40,988 nt of DNA from Variovorax paradoxus. GTDB taxonomy: Bacteria; Pseudomonadota; Gammaproteobacteria; Burkholderiales; Burkholderiaceae_C. Shown piece after piece: positions 24,412-32,687 of the stretch (the first letter of the stretch is position 1; every line of letters starts with the position of its first letter). The notes under the pieces were generated by a model. The model was not told where the DNA came from. It saw nothing but the letters and a program-made list of their open reading frames with translations, and did no database searches. Location: contig NZ_JXQQ01000039.1 of assembly GCF_000834655.1 (NCBI RefSeq), positions 1 through 40,988 on the forward strand, given 5' to 3'. The translations under genes were made by a program, and so were the position numbers.

Positions 24412-25767
24412 TCAGCGGTCGAGGTCGGCGCCGTCGGCCACCAGCTTCTTCTGCAGCGCCGGCACATCGACATCCGCGAAATTCGCGCTGCCCAGCGACG
24501 CCGCCGCCGTGCCTGCGGCCTGCCCCATCACGAAGCACCCGCCGCTCGCGCGCGCGGCCGACTGGCCCTCGTGCGTCATGGCGGCGCAGCGGCCGGCCAC
24601 CAGCAGGTTGCCGACGCGGCGCGGCACCAGCATGCGCCAGGGCAGCTGGTTGTAGGTTCGGTTGTCGTCGCGCGGAAAGGCCCACTCGATGCGGCCGTCG
24701 GCGTGCATCTCCATCGGCCAAGCGTTGATGCCGATGCTGTCGTCGAACTTCGCCGACGAAAGGATGTCTTCGCCCGCGAGCGCGTAGAGACCCTCGATGC
24801 GGCGCGTCTCGCGGATGCCCACCTGCGGCGCGATCTCCACGATGGCCGAGTGCGCGAAGCCCGGCACCTCGGCCTTCATGAACTTGAAGTACTCGGCGAT
24901 CTGGCGGCGGCCTTCGAGCTCGCCCTCGGTGAGCTCGCGCGCATCGACGCCGTTCATCGCGCGGCCGGCCGCGTTGCGGATCTGCGTGACGTTGGCGCGC
25001 CATTCGCGCGGATCGATGTTGGGCCGCAGGATCGCGCCCTCGCGCGGGAACCTGTAGGTGCCCGGCTTCTGCTGCTGCACCCTGGCCATCAGGTCGTTGA
25101 TGGCCTTGAACTCGCCCACGGCCGCGAGCGCGGGCTCGGCCTCGACCTGGCCGACGCGGAACATCGTGGTCGGGAACAGGCCGCTGCCGTGCCCATCGCC
25201 CACCTCGAAGGGCACGCCCGCGAAGGCGGCCACGTCGGCGTCGCCGCTCGCGTCGATGAAGGCGTTGGCGCGGATCGCCTGGCGGCCCGACTTCGTCTCG
25301 ACCACGAGGGCCGCGATGCGGTCGCCGTCGCGGATCACTGCCGCCGCCCACGCGTGGAACAGGAGGTTCACGCCCGCGTCGAGCAGCAACTGGTCGGCCG
25401 CGATCTTGTAGGCCGAGGTGTCGTAGGAGCGCACGCGGATGCGGCCCTGCATGCCGTCCTGCGGCTTGTTGAGGCCGCCGAGCGCGCCGATGCGATCGAG
25501 CAGGTCGTCGGCCACGCCGCGCACCAGGAGCGTCATCTCGCCGTTGCGCTTGCCGTAGAGGCCCGCGAAGTTGGTCACGCCGCCCGCGGTGCCCATGCCG
25601 CCGAGGAAGCCGTAGCGCTCCACCAGCAGCGTGTTGGCGCCATGGCGCGCGGCGCTCACGGCAGCCGCGATGCCGGCGGGGCCGCCGCCGACCACCACCA
25701 CGTCGTATTCGCCGAAGACCGGCAGCTCGCGTGCCGGCTCGGTCAGGGTCTTCTGCTGGACTGTCAT
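24412..25767 (-). CDS. FAD-dependent oxidoreductase (FAD_oxidored family)
   Basis: This 451-residue flavoprotein has the ADP-binding loop YDVVVVGGGPAGIAAAVSAARHG (GxGxxG region 27-32), LLVERYGFLGGMGTAGGV, ANAFIDASGDADVAAFAGVPFEVGDG, and the C-terminal NLLVAGRCAAMTHEGQSAARASGGCFVMGQAAGTAAA. These match the PF12831-type family, whose substrates are mostly undefined. The start overlaps the Bug protein stop (TGATG at 25769-25765), so it is the last coupled gene of the aromatic operon. It may process the compound delivered by the two Bug proteins; this is inference. Confidence 0.88.
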   Translation of the reverse strand: MTVQQKTLTEPARELPVFGEYDVVVVGGGPAGIAAAVSAARHGANTLLVERYGFLGGMGTAGGVTNFAGLYGKRNGEMTLLVRGVADDLLDRIGALGGLNKPQDGMQGRIRVRSYDTSAYKIAADQLLLDAGVNLLFHAWAAAVIRDGDRIAALVVETKSGRQAIRANAFIDASGDADVAAFAGVPFEVGDGHGSGLFPTTMFRVGQVEAEPALAAVGEFKAINDLMARVQQQKPGTYRFPREGAILRPNIDPREWRANVTQIRNAAGRAMNGVDARELTEGELEGRRQIAEYFKFMKAEVPGFAHSAIVEIAPQVGIRETRRIEGLYALAGEDILSSAKFDDSIGINAWPMEMHADGRIEWAFPRDDNRTYNQLPWRMLVPRRVGNLLVAGRCAAMTHEGQSAARASGGCFVMGQAAGTAAASLGSANFADVDVPALQKKLVADGADLDR

Positions 25768-26744
25768 CACTGGAGCTTGATGCCGCGGGTGGAGATGATC
25801 TTGGTCATGATGGCCGCCTCTTCCGTCACGCGGGTGCGCATGCCGTCCGGCGACGTGCCCACGGCCTGCCAGCCCTGCTCGAAGAGCTTGCGGCGAACGT
25901 CCGGGTCCTTCATGACGATTTCGAGTTCGCGGCTGATGCGCGCCTGCGCGGTCTTGGAGAGATTGGCCGGCCCGAGCAGCGCCACCCACACCTCCAGGTT
26001 GAAGTCCTTCACGCCGGCTTCGGCCAGGGGCGGGATCTCCGGCACCAGCGCACTGCGCCCACCCGTCAGGCCGATGGCCTTGAGCTTGCCCGCGCGGATC
26101 TGGGGCATGGCCACGCCCGGCGGGATGAGGCCCATCTGCACCTGGTCGCCCAGCATGGCGGTGATGACCTGCGGGTTGCCCTGGTAGGGCACGTGCTCGG
26201 GCTTGAAGCCGGCCGCGCGGCTCTTGAGCAGTTCCATGCCCAGGTGGCCGACCGAGCCGATGCCCACCGAGCCGTAGTTCCACTTGTCGCCGGCCTTGCG
26301 CGCGGCGTCGAAGAAGGCGGTGCCCGAGGGCAGGTTGTTCTGCGCCACCAGCACGAGCGGCGCGGTCGCGATCAGCGAGAGGTACGTGAAGTCCTTGACC
26401 GGGTCGTAAGGCAGCTTCGGATACAGCATCTTCGACGAGGTGAGGTTGCCGTTGATGACGATGCCCAGCGTGTGGTCGTCGGTGGCCTTGGCGACCTGGT
26501 CGGCGGCGATGTTGCCCGAGGCGCCGGCCTTGTTGTCCACCACGATCGGCTGGCCCAGCGCCTTGCCCAGCGGCTCGGCGATGGTGCGCGCCGCGATGTC
26601 GGGGGTGGAGCCGCCCGGAAAGCCCACCAAGAGGCGGATGGGCTTGGTCGGCCAGGCGTTGTTCTGTGCGCTGGCGGCGATGGGCAGCAGGGTGGCGGCT
26701 GCCAAACCGCAGGCGATCAGCAGGGCTCTCTTTTTGGCGTGCAT
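25767..26744 (-). CDS. Bug/TctC-type tripartite transporter substrate-binding protein (1)
   Basis: This 325-residue periplasmic protein has a signal peptide (MHAKKRALLIACGLAAATLLPIAASAQ) and the Bug fold: WPTKPIRLLVGFPGGSTPDIAARTIAEPLGKALGQPIVVDNKAGASGNIAADQVA. Such proteins bind carboxylates, nicotinate-like or aromatic acids. No TctA/TctB membrane genes are present in the window. A non-ATG frame extends upstream to 26771 but lacks signal features. It is 84 bases downstream of a second Bug gene and overlaps the FAD oxidoreductase start by one base. Confidence 0.92.
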   Translation of the reverse strand: MHAKKRALLIACGLAAATLLPIAASAQNNAWPTKPIRLLVGFPGGSTPDIAARTIAEPLGKALGQPIVVDNKAGASGNIAADQVAKATDDHTLGIVINGNLTSSKMLYPKLPYDPVKDFTYLSLIATAPLVLVAQNNLPSGTAFFDAARKAGDKWNYGSVGIGSVGHLGMELLKSRAAGFKPEHVPYQGNPQVITAMLGDQVQMGLIPPGVAMPQIRAGKLKAIGLTGGRSALVPEIPPLAEAGVKDFNLEVWVALLGPANLSKTAQARISRELEIVMKDPDVRRKLFEQGWQAVGTSPDGMRTRVTEEAAIMTKIISTRGIKLQ

Positions 26745-26828
26745 GGCGAAAAGAAGTGAATAAGTTAACAAAAACCGGAGTCAGCCAGCTTAACTGCCGA
26801 GAGGAAAGGCGGGCAAGAAACGCTCCCT

Positions 26829-27815
26829 CTATTCGAGGCTGATGTTGCCCCTGCGCACCAGCTCGCCGTACACCTTCGACTTCGCCTCGGCGTTGCGCTG
26901 GATCTCTTCCGGAGACCACGCCAGCGGCTCGAAGGCGAAGGTGTCGAAGCGGGCGCGGATCTCGGGGTCGGCGATGACCTTGGCGACGTCGGCGTTGATC
27001 TTTGCCTTCACGGCCGCCGGCACGCCCTTGGGTGCGAGCAGCGAGACGAAGGAATTGACTTCCAGCGACGCCGGCCCGCCCGACTCGGCCATGGTCGGCA
27101 CGTCGGGCATCTGTGGAATGCGCTTGGGTGCAGCGACCGCGATGTAGCGCAGCTTGCCGGCCTTGTAGATGCCCTGGCTCGAAGGAATGCTGGCGAAGGC
27201 CCACGGCACCTCGCCCGTGCCGACGTTCGAATACAGCTGCGACACCTCGCGGTACGGCGCATGCCGCATGCGGATGCCGGTGAGCGCCTCCAGCTGCTGC
27301 GCGCCCAGGTGGCCGGGGCTGCCGACGCCCCATGAGCCGTACACCACGCCTTCGGGCTCGGCCTTGGCGGCGGCGATCAGGTCGCCCATGGTCTTCCACT
27401 TCGAATCGGTGCCCACCGCCACGAAAAAGGGCGTGCGGAAGAGCGAGGCCACCGGGTCGAAGTGCTGCAGCGTCACGAAGTTCTTCGACTTGTACAGGTG
27501 CGGCAGCGCGGCCACGTGCTCGCTGTCCAGCTGCAGCAGCGTGTAGCCGTCGGGCGCGGCGCGGCGCGCCTGGTCGATGGCGATGAAGCCGCCGCCGCCG
27601 GGCTTGTTGTCGATCAGCACGCGCTGGTTCCACAGGCGCGAGAGCTTGTCGGACACGAGGCGCAGCACCGCATCGGGGCCGCTGCCGGCGGCGAAGGGGG
27701 TGACCAGCGTCACGGGCCTGTTCGGGAAGTCGCCGGCCTGCGCCAGCGCGCCTGTGGCGGCGAGGGTGGCGGTGAGGGCGAGGGCGCCCGTCAGCAATGC
27801 GCGCGAGAAATTCAT
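26829..27815 (-). CDS. Bug/TctC-type tripartite transporter substrate-binding protein (2)
   Basis: This 328-residue paralogue of the neighbouring Bug protein has signal MNFSRALLTGALALTATLAATGALAQ, then FPNRPVTLVTPFAAGSGPDAVLRLVSDKLSRLWNQRVLIDNKPGGGGFIAIDQARRAAPDGYTLLQ. GSWGVGSPGHLGAQQLEALTG is the ligand-pocket region. The ATG at 27815 follows CAGGAGACAAG. It is 55 bases after the 3-hydroxybenzoate hydroxylase gene in the same direction, suggesting it binds an aromatic acid handled by this operon. The ligand is inferred from context only. Confidence 0.92.
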   Translation of the reverse strand: MNFSRALLTGALALTATLAATGALAQAGDFPNRPVTLVTPFAAGSGPDAVLRLVSDKLSRLWNQRVLIDNKPGGGGFIAIDQARRAAPDGYTLLQLDSEHVAALPHLYKSKNFVTLQHFDPVASLFRTPFFVAVGTDSKWKTMGDLIAAAKAEPEGVVYGSWGVGSPGHLGAQQLEALTGIRMRHAPYREVSQLYSNVGTGEVPWAFASIPSSQGIYKAGKLRYIAVAAPKRIPQMPDVPTMAESGGPASLEVNSFVSLLAPKGVPAAVKAKINADVAKVIADPEIRARFDTFAFEPLAWSPEEIQRNAEAKSKVYGELVRRGNISLE

Positions 27816-27870
27816 GGTGCTTGTCTCCTGGGCCTTCGGCCTCGAATGGTGATGATGGAAGAAACCTGTT

Positions 27871-29124
27871 TCAGTGCAACGAAAGCTCGACCGCGGCGGC
27901 GGGCTGCAGCGATGCGGGCGCATCGTCCAGGCAGTGCTCGGGCCGCCACGCATAGAGCCACTCGACGGCATCGTAGAACCGCTCCGGCGTGCGCCCCACC
28001 CAGAGGCTGTTGCGCACCAGCCGCTCGACGCCCTTGGCGTGATACAGGCGCCCCATCTCGCGCACCGACAGCACCACGCGCGCCGTGCGGGCGACGCGCG
28101 CGGCTTCGTACAGCTTGAACGCGGCGGTCATGTCGAAATCGCACGCCTTCACCGCGGCGCCCAGCGTCACCGCGTCTTCCAGCGCCATGCAGGCGCCCTG
28201 CGCGAGGTACTGCATCATCGGATGCGCCGCATCGCCCAGCAGCGTGGCCGGGCCCTCGCTCCAGCGGTCGACCGGGTCGCGGTCGGCGGTGCTCCAGCGG
28301 CGCCATGAGGTGGGGCGGTCGAGCAGCTGGCGCGGGCGCGCATGCACGCCTTCGAAGTACGACAGCACTTCTTCCTTGCTGCCGTCGGTGACGCCCCACT
28401 CTTCCTCGTCGCGGCTGTGGAAGGTGACGACCAGGTTGTATTGCTCGCCATGCCGCAGCGGGTAGTGCACCAGGTGGCAGTCGGGGCCGGCCCAGACGAC
28501 GGGCGCGTTCCAGCGCAGGTCCGCCGGCATGTCGGACGCGCGCACGACCGCGCGGTACACCACATGGCCCGAGACGCGCGGCGCATCGCCGATGAGCCTG
28601 GCGCGCACCACCGATTTCACGCCGTCGCAGCCCACGATCGCATCGGCCTGGAAGCGGCGTCCGTCGCGCGTGACTGCGGTGACGCCGTGCGCGCCAGTGT
28701 CGATCGATTCGACCTGCGCCGAGGTGTGGAAGCGGATCAGCGGGTGCCGCTTGACCGCCTCGTGGATCGCGCCGTGCAGGTCGGCGCGGTGGCTCACCGC
28801 ATAGGGATTCCTGAAGCGCGCGCGAAAGGCCTCGCCCAGGGGCACCGAGGCGACTTCGCTGCAATCGACCGCGTCCATCATCACCAGCCGGTCGGTGAAG
28901 ACCGAGCCCCGGCGCACCGCCTCGCCCACGCCCAGCGCGTCGAGCGCGGCGAAGGCGTTGGGACCGAGCTGCAGGCCGGCGCCGATCTCACCGATGGCCG
29001 CGCTCTGCTCGAGCAGGTCGATGGAAACACCGAGGCGTGCGAGCGCGAGCGCCGCGGCCATGCCGCCGATGCCGCCGCCGACGAGCAGCACGGAGGGCGG
29101 GTTCTTGCTGGGGGATGTGCTCAT
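27871..29124 (-). CDS. 3-hydroxybenzoate 6-monooxygenase-like FAD hydroxylase
   Basis: This 417-residue class A flavoprotein monooxygenase has the N-terminal GxGxxG in SVLLVGGGIGGMAAALALARLG, the DG-motif region AIVGCDGVKSVVRARLIG, and LLGDAAHPMMQYLAQGACMALEDAV with the FAD-ribityl Asp298. Members with this sequence style use NADH and O2 to hydroxylate 3-hydroxybenzoate to gentisate, or salicylate. The adjacent gentisate dioxygenase and fumarylpyruvate hydrolase favour a gentisate-forming reaction. It lies 26 bases downstream of the hydrolase. A salicylate 5-hydroxylase would be multicomponent, which argues for 3-hydroxybenzoate as substrate. Confidence 0.88.
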   Translation of the reverse strand: MSTSPSKNPPSVLLVGGGIGGMAAALALARLGVSIDLLEQSAAIGEIGAGLQLGPNAFAALDALGVGEAVRRGSVFTDRLVMMDAVDCSEVASVPLGEAFRARFRNPYAVSHRADLHGAIHEAVKRHPLIRFHTSAQVESIDTGAHGVTAVTRDGRRFQADAIVGCDGVKSVVRARLIGDAPRVSGHVVYRAVVRASDMPADLRWNAPVVWAGPDCHLVHYPLRHGEQYNLVVTFHSRDEEEWGVTDGSKEEVLSYFEGVHARPRQLLDRPTSWRRWSTADRDPVDRWSEGPATLLGDAAHPMMQYLAQGACMALEDAVTLGAAVKACDFDMTAAFKLYEAARVARTARVVLSVREMGRLYHAKGVERLVRNSLWVGRTPERFYDAVEWLYAWRPEHCLDDAPASLQPAAAVELSLH

Positions 29125-29150
29125 CGCGTGGCCTTTGCGCTTCGGTGGAA

Positions 29151-29855
29151 TCAGTCGATGCGAACGGTGAGCGAAGGCAGCCGCTCGATGCTCACCTTGA
29201 TCGTCTGCCCCGCCTTCACCGCGCCCACGCCTTCGGGCGTGCCGGTGAAGATCAGGTCGCCGGGCTGCAGCGTGAAGAGCGTCGAGAGATTGGCGATCAC
29301 CTCGTTCACCGACCAGATCAGGTGCGCGATGTCGCTGTTCTGGCGCACCTCGCCATCGACCGTGAGCGTGATGGCGCCCGCGTTGATCTCGCCCACGTCG
29401 GCGAGCGTGCGCAGCGGCGCGATGGGGGCCGAGAAGTCGAAGGCCTTGCCGATTTCCCACGGCCGGCCCTGCTCGCGCATCTTCATCTGCAGGTCGCGGC
29501 GCGTCATGTCCAGGCCCACGGCGTAGCTGTGGATGTGGCCCGAGGCCTGGTCGACCGGGATGTCCTTGCCGCCCTTGCCGATGGCCACCACGAGCTCGGC
29601 TTCGTAGTGGTAGTTGCTCGTGAGCGGCGGGTACGGAATGGCGCCCGTCTGGCCTTCGGCCACCGGCACCACCGAGGCGTCGTCGTTGGGCTTGCAGAAG
29701 AAGAACGGCGGCTCACGGTCAGGGTCGAACCCCATCTCGCGGGCATGTGCCGCGTAGTTGCGGCCGACGCAGTAGACGCGGCGCACGGGGAACAGCTTGT
29801 CGGAATCGGCGATGGGCAGGCCGACGATGGAAGGGGGTGTGAAAACGAAGGACAT
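29151..29855 (-). CDS. Fumarylpyruvate hydrolase (FAH family, NagK-like)
   Basis: This 234-residue protein of the fumarylacetoacetate hydrolase fold begins MSFVFTPPSIVGLPI, with the family motif VYCVGRNYAAHAREMG. Metal ligands are expected in NYHYEAELVVAIGKGG (the two Glu) and the following SYAVGLDMTRRDLQ (Asp). KAFDFSAPIAPL and DLIFTGTPEGVGAVKAG complete the active site. In the gentisate pathway it splits fumarylpyruvate into fumarate and pyruvate. A good GGCAGGAG ribosome site precedes the ATG at 29855. It lies between the gentisate dioxygenase and the hydroxylase genes. Confidence 0.9.
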   Translation of the reverse strand: MSFVFTPPSIVGLPIADSDKLFPVRRVYCVGRNYAAHAREMGFDPDREPPFFFCKPNDDASVVPVAEGQTGAIPYPPLTSNYHYEAELVVAIGKGGKDIPVDQASGHIHSYAVGLDMTRRDLQMKMREQGRPWEIGKAFDFSAPIAPLRTLADVGEINAGAITLTVDGEVRQNSDIAHLIWSVNEVIANLSTLFTLQPGDLIFTGTPEGVGAVKAGQTIKVSIERLPSLTVRID

Positions 29856-29925
29856 GGAAGGCTCCTGCCGCACGCGGCGGCACACGGTCAAACGATGAAA
29901 AGGAGAAAGACGTCGGCCGCCGCGT

Positions 29926-31023
29926 TCAGGCGTCTTCGAGGAAGGCTTCGCGCAGGATGCCCATGGCCTGCTGCACGGGGCGGTCGGAGAAGCTGAAGAG
30001 CACCACGTCGGCGATGGGCGAAAGCAGCCGCAGCGGCGCCCACGACGGCACGACGAAGGTGTCGCGCGGTGCGAACTCGAAGCGCTGGCCCGCGATCTCG
30101 GCGATGCCGTGGCCTTCGACCACGCTGTAGACCGTGCCGTCGGTCGCACGATGCGTCCTGCCGGCGAAGCCCTTGGGGCAGAGCTGCAGGTTGGTCGAGA
30201 TCGTCGGCATCGGCGAGCCGCCCGTCAGCGGGTTGATGTAGCGCAGCTTGTGGCCCAGCCACGCATCGGGCGCTTCCTGCTTTTGCAGCTGCGCAAGCGC
30301 CTCGCGGCTGCGCGCATACGGGTAGTTGAAGATCGGCGAGGTGGCCGAGACATGGTCGTGCCGAACCGGCACCATGTTGTGGCCGAAGCGCGCGAGGCTG
30401 TGGCCCTCGGGGCGCGCCACGTGCTGCACCTTGGCGTCGTCGTTCTCGGCGAATCCGGCATCGAAGAAGCGCAGCATCGGGATGTCGAGCCCGTCGAGCC
30501 ACACCACCGGCTCGCTCACGCCTTCGATGCCTTCGTTGCCATGGTCGTGCCAGGCCCACGAAGGCGTGATGATGAAGTCGCCCGGGTACATGGTGGTGCG
30601 CTCGCCGCCCACCGTGGTGTAGGCACCCTTGCCGTCGACGATGAAGCGCAGCGCCGACTGCACATGGCGGTGCGACGGCGCCACCTCGCCCGGCATGATG
30701 AGCTGCAGACCCGCATAGATCGACTGCGTGATCGACGAGTTGCCGGGCAGCGCCGGGTTCTCCAGCACCAGCACGCGGCGCACGGCCTCCTCGGCGGTGA
30801 TGAGGTCGGCCGACTCCATCAGCAGCGGGCGGATCTCGTCGTAGCGCCAGAGGGCCGGCACGCACGGCGTCTGCGGCTCGCGGGGCACCAGTGCGTGCAG
30901 CGATTCCCACAGCGGGGTGAGGTTCAGAGGGCGGATGCGGGCGTAGTAGTCGCTGCGTTCGGCGGCATTGGCCGGGGCGCTTTTTGTGGCGCTTTTCGCG
31001 CTGCCTTGGGAAGCGGGGTTCAT
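29926..31023 (-). CDS. Gentisate 1,2-dioxygenase
   Basis: This 365-residue bicupin has the iron-binding motif [16 protein letters not shown] (His118, His120) and the third-ligand region [10 protein letters not shown] (His159/His161). [20 protein letters not shown] and the second cupin [18 protein letters not shown] are typical of bacterial gentisate dioxygenases. It cleaves gentisate between the carboxyl- and hydroxyl-bearing carbons to maleylpyruvate, using Fe(II) and O2. First gene of the leftward aromatic operon, divergent from a LysR regulator 132 bases away. The N-terminal 20 residues ([14 protein letters not shown]) are low-complexity. Confidence 0.94.
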   Translation of the reverse strand: MNPASQGSAKSATKSAPANAAERSDYYARIRPLNLTPLWESLHALVPREPQTPCVPALWRYDEIRPLLMESADLITAEEAVRRVLVLENPALPGNSSITQSIYAGLQLIMPGEVAPSHRHVQSALRFIVDGKGAYTTVGGERTTMYPGDFIITPSWAWHDHGNEGIEGVSEPVVWLDGLDIPMLRFFDAGFAENDDAKVQHVARPEGHSLARFGHNMVPVRHDHVSATSPIFNYPYARSREALAQLQKQEAPDAWLGHKLRYINPLTGGSPMPTISTNLQLCPKGFAGRTHRATDGTVYSVVEGHGIAEIAGQRFEFAPRDTFVVPSWAPLRLLSPIADVVLFSFSDRPVQQAMGILREAFLEDA

Positions 31024-31098
31024 GGCGTGGGTGTCTCCGTTGCGGCATTGTTGGGTCGCCCCACTATTTCCTCAAGACCGGTAGCCAATACACGGAAT

Positions 31099-31135
31099 TC
31101 GAAATTTCGATAATGGTGTCTTTCGCCCTACGAAA
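31099..31135. promoter_or_regulatory. Paired palindromes in the gentisate/LysR divergent promoter
   Basis: A perfect 12-bp palindrome TCGAAATTTCGA (31099-31110) is followed by TTTCG-N5-CGAAA (31121-31135). Both are built from the same half-sites (TTTCG/CGAAA). They lie between the gentisate dioxygenase start (31023) and the LysR start (31156), the expected place for LysR binding sites controlling both genes. The operator role is inferred. Confidence 0.5.
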
Positions 31136-31155
31136 ACAAGCGCCGGAAATCAACC

Positions 31156-32052
31156 ATGTCCAAGCTCGATCTCGAATGGCTCGCCGTGTTCGACGAGGTC
31201 TACAAGACCGGCAACGTCTCCAAGGCGGCCGAGCGGCTGGGCATGGCGCAGGCCGCGGCCAGCACCGCGCTCAACAAGCTGCGCGCGCACTTCGACGACC
31301 GCCTCTTCACCCGCACCGCCCAGGGCATGCAGCCCACGCCGCACGCCGAGCGCATCTACCCGAACCTGCGCGAGGTGCTGGCCCAGCTGGCGCAGGCCCA
31401 GGGCAACCGCAGCAGCTTCGAGCCCGCCGCGGCCCAGCGGCGCTTTCGCATCTGCATGACCGACATCAGCGAGGTGGTGCTGCTGCCCGGCCTGCTGGAC
31501 CACCTGAGGCACGTGGCGCCGGGCGTTCACATCGAGACCGAGATCATCTCCACCAACAGCGGCCGCCGCCTGCAGGACGGCGAGGTCGACCTGGCCGTGG
31601 GCTTCATGCCGCAGCTGGACGCGGGCTTCTACCAGCAGACGCTCTTCATGCAGAACTTCGTGTGCCTGGCGGCGCAGAACCATCCGCGCATCGGCGCCAG
31701 GCTCGCGCGCAAGCGCTTCGAGGCGGAGGCGCATGCGGTGGTGTCCACGTCCGGCACGGGGCATGCCATCGTCGACACGACCATCGCGCGGCTGGGCTTG
31801 AAGCGCGACGTGGTGGTGCGGCTGTCGAGCTTTTTGAGCGTGGCGCGAATCGTGGCGCACACCGAGCTGCTCGTGGTGGTGCCGCGAATCCTCGGCAAGG
31901 TGCTGGCCACGCAGGAGCCGGTGAAGCTGCTGGAGCTGCCCTTCGCGCTGCCGGACTACGCGGTCAAGCAGCACTGGCACGAGCGCTTTCATGCCGACCC
32001 GGGCAACGCCTGGCTGCGGCGCACGCTGGCCCAGCTCTTCAGCGGCAGCTGA
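31156..32052 (+). CDS. LysR-family transcriptional regulator of the gentisate operon
   Basis: This 298-residue protein has an N-terminal winged helix-turn-helix (residues about 5-63; VSKAAERLGMAQAAASTALNKLRAHFDDRLFTRTAQGMQPT) and a C-terminal inducer-binding domain (about 90-295). The latter follows the NahR/NodD-like pattern FRICMTDISEVVLLPGLLDHL. NahR-type regulators respond to aromatic acids, which suits the divergent gentisate genes. It probably activates that operon with 3-hydroxybenzoate, gentisate or a related effector and represses itself, binding the palindromes just upstream. The effector is inference. Confidence 0.92.
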   Translation: MSKLDLEWLAVFDEVYKTGNVSKAAERLGMAQAAASTALNKLRAHFDDRLFTRTAQGMQPTPHAERIYPNLREVLAQLAQAQGNRSSFEPAAAQRRFRICMTDISEVVLLPGLLDHLRHVAPGVHIETEIISTNSGRRLQDGEVDLAVGFMPQLDAGFYQQTLFMQNFVCLAAQNHPRIGARLARKRFEAEAHAVVSTSGTGHAIVDTTIARLGLKRDVVVRLSSFLSVARIVAHTELLVVVPRILGKVLATQEPVKLLELPFALPDYAVKQHWHERFHADPGNAWLRRTLAQLFSGS

Positions 32053-32059
32053 GCGTGCG

Positions 32060-32101
32060 CGCCCGTGCGACGGGCGGCGCGACTGCAAGCGGGCGCCCGC
32101 T
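32060..32101. terminator. Two GC-rich hairpins after the LysR gene
   Basis: CGCCCGT-GCG-ACGGGCG (32060-32076) is followed by a perfect 14-bp palindrome AGCGGGCGCCCGCT (32088-32101). They lie between the LysR stop and the thioesterase start. There is no T-run, so intrinsic termination is doubtful. Confidence 0.3.
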
Positions 32102-32103
32102 CG

Positions 32104-32109
32104 CATAAT
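32104..32109 (+). promoter_or_regulatory. Candidate -10 (CATAAT) before the hotdog thioesterase
   Basis: CATAAT matches five of six -10 positions and lies 41 bases before the ATG at 32151, immediately after the GC-rich palindromes. No clear -35 hexamer is visible, so the call is weak. Confidence 0.3.
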
Positions 32110-32150
32110 CGCGGCTCCCTTCCACAGCCACACACCAAAGGCGGCGCCCC

Positions 32151-32600
32151 ATGTCTTCGATCACCCTGCGTTTTCTGGCCGAGCCCAGCACCGTCAACTT
32201 CGGCGGCAAGGTCCACGGCGGCACGGTCATGAAGTGGATCGACGAAGCCGGCTACGCCTGCGCGACCAGCTGGGCCAAGCGCTACTGCGTCACCGCCTTC
32301 ATCGGCAGCATCCGCTTTCACCGGCCGATCATGATCGGCGACCTCGTCGAGGTCGAAGCCCGCCTCGCCTACACCGGCACCACCAGCATGAACATCTCGG
32401 TCGAGGTGCGAAGCGGTGACATGAAGGGCGGAATGATGGAGAAGACCACCGAGTGCCTGATCGTCTTCGTTTCGGTCGATTCGCACGGCCGGCCGCTCCC
32501 GGTGGAAGCCTTCGTGCCCGGCACGCCCGGCGAAATGGCGCTGGCCGAACGCGCCAAGGCGCACCTGGATGCCAGCCGCGCCGCCGGCGCCACGCCGTAG
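32151..32600 (+). CDS. Acyl-CoA thioesterase, single hotdog domain (YciA-like)
   Basis: This 149-residue hotdog protein begins SSITLRFLAEPSTVNFGGKVHGGTVMKWIDEAGYACA, containing the NxxGxxxGGxxMxxxD(E) substrate and catalytic region of the YciA/BFIT-type cytoplasmic acyl-CoA hydrolases. FIGSIRFHRPIMIGDLVEVEARL and CLIVFVSVDSHGRPLPVEAF complete the fold. It hydrolyses acyl-CoA esters of broad chain length. It is followed after 87 bases by the phasin gene. No partner is fused and length is normal. Confidence 0.92.
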   Translation: MSSITLRFLAEPSTVNFGGKVHGGTVMKWIDEAGYACATSWAKRYCVTAFIGSIRFHRPIMIGDLVEVEARLAYTGTTSMNISVEVRSGDMKGGMMEKTTECLIVFVSVDSHGRPLPVEAFVPGTPGEMALAERAKAHLDASRAAGATP

Positions 32601-32651
32601 TCGAGCAGTCGCCGTAGAGGCCAGGCTCTAACAGGAGCGATGGCCAGCAGC

Positions 32652-32657
32652 TAGAGT
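32652..32657 (+). promoter_or_regulatory. Candidate -10 TAGAGT before the phasin gene
   Basis: TAGAGT preceded by C (CTAGAGT from 32651) lies about 31 bases before the phasin ATG. The same CTAGAGT occurs before the TetR gene (33253-33259) and, reversed, before the lipoprotein gene (near 24387). The recurring element looks like a local -10 style; -35 boxes are not obvious. Confidence 0.35.
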
Positions 32658-32687
32658 CAGGCGATTGTTTTCAAAGGACTACTTCGC

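Noticed and set aside
24412..27633. A 1073-codon frame running from the FAD oxidoreductase back through both Bug genes
   Set aside because: Only the final 451 codons form the flavoprotein. The upstream part is out of frame with two clear Bug proteins that have signal peptides and ribosome sites.
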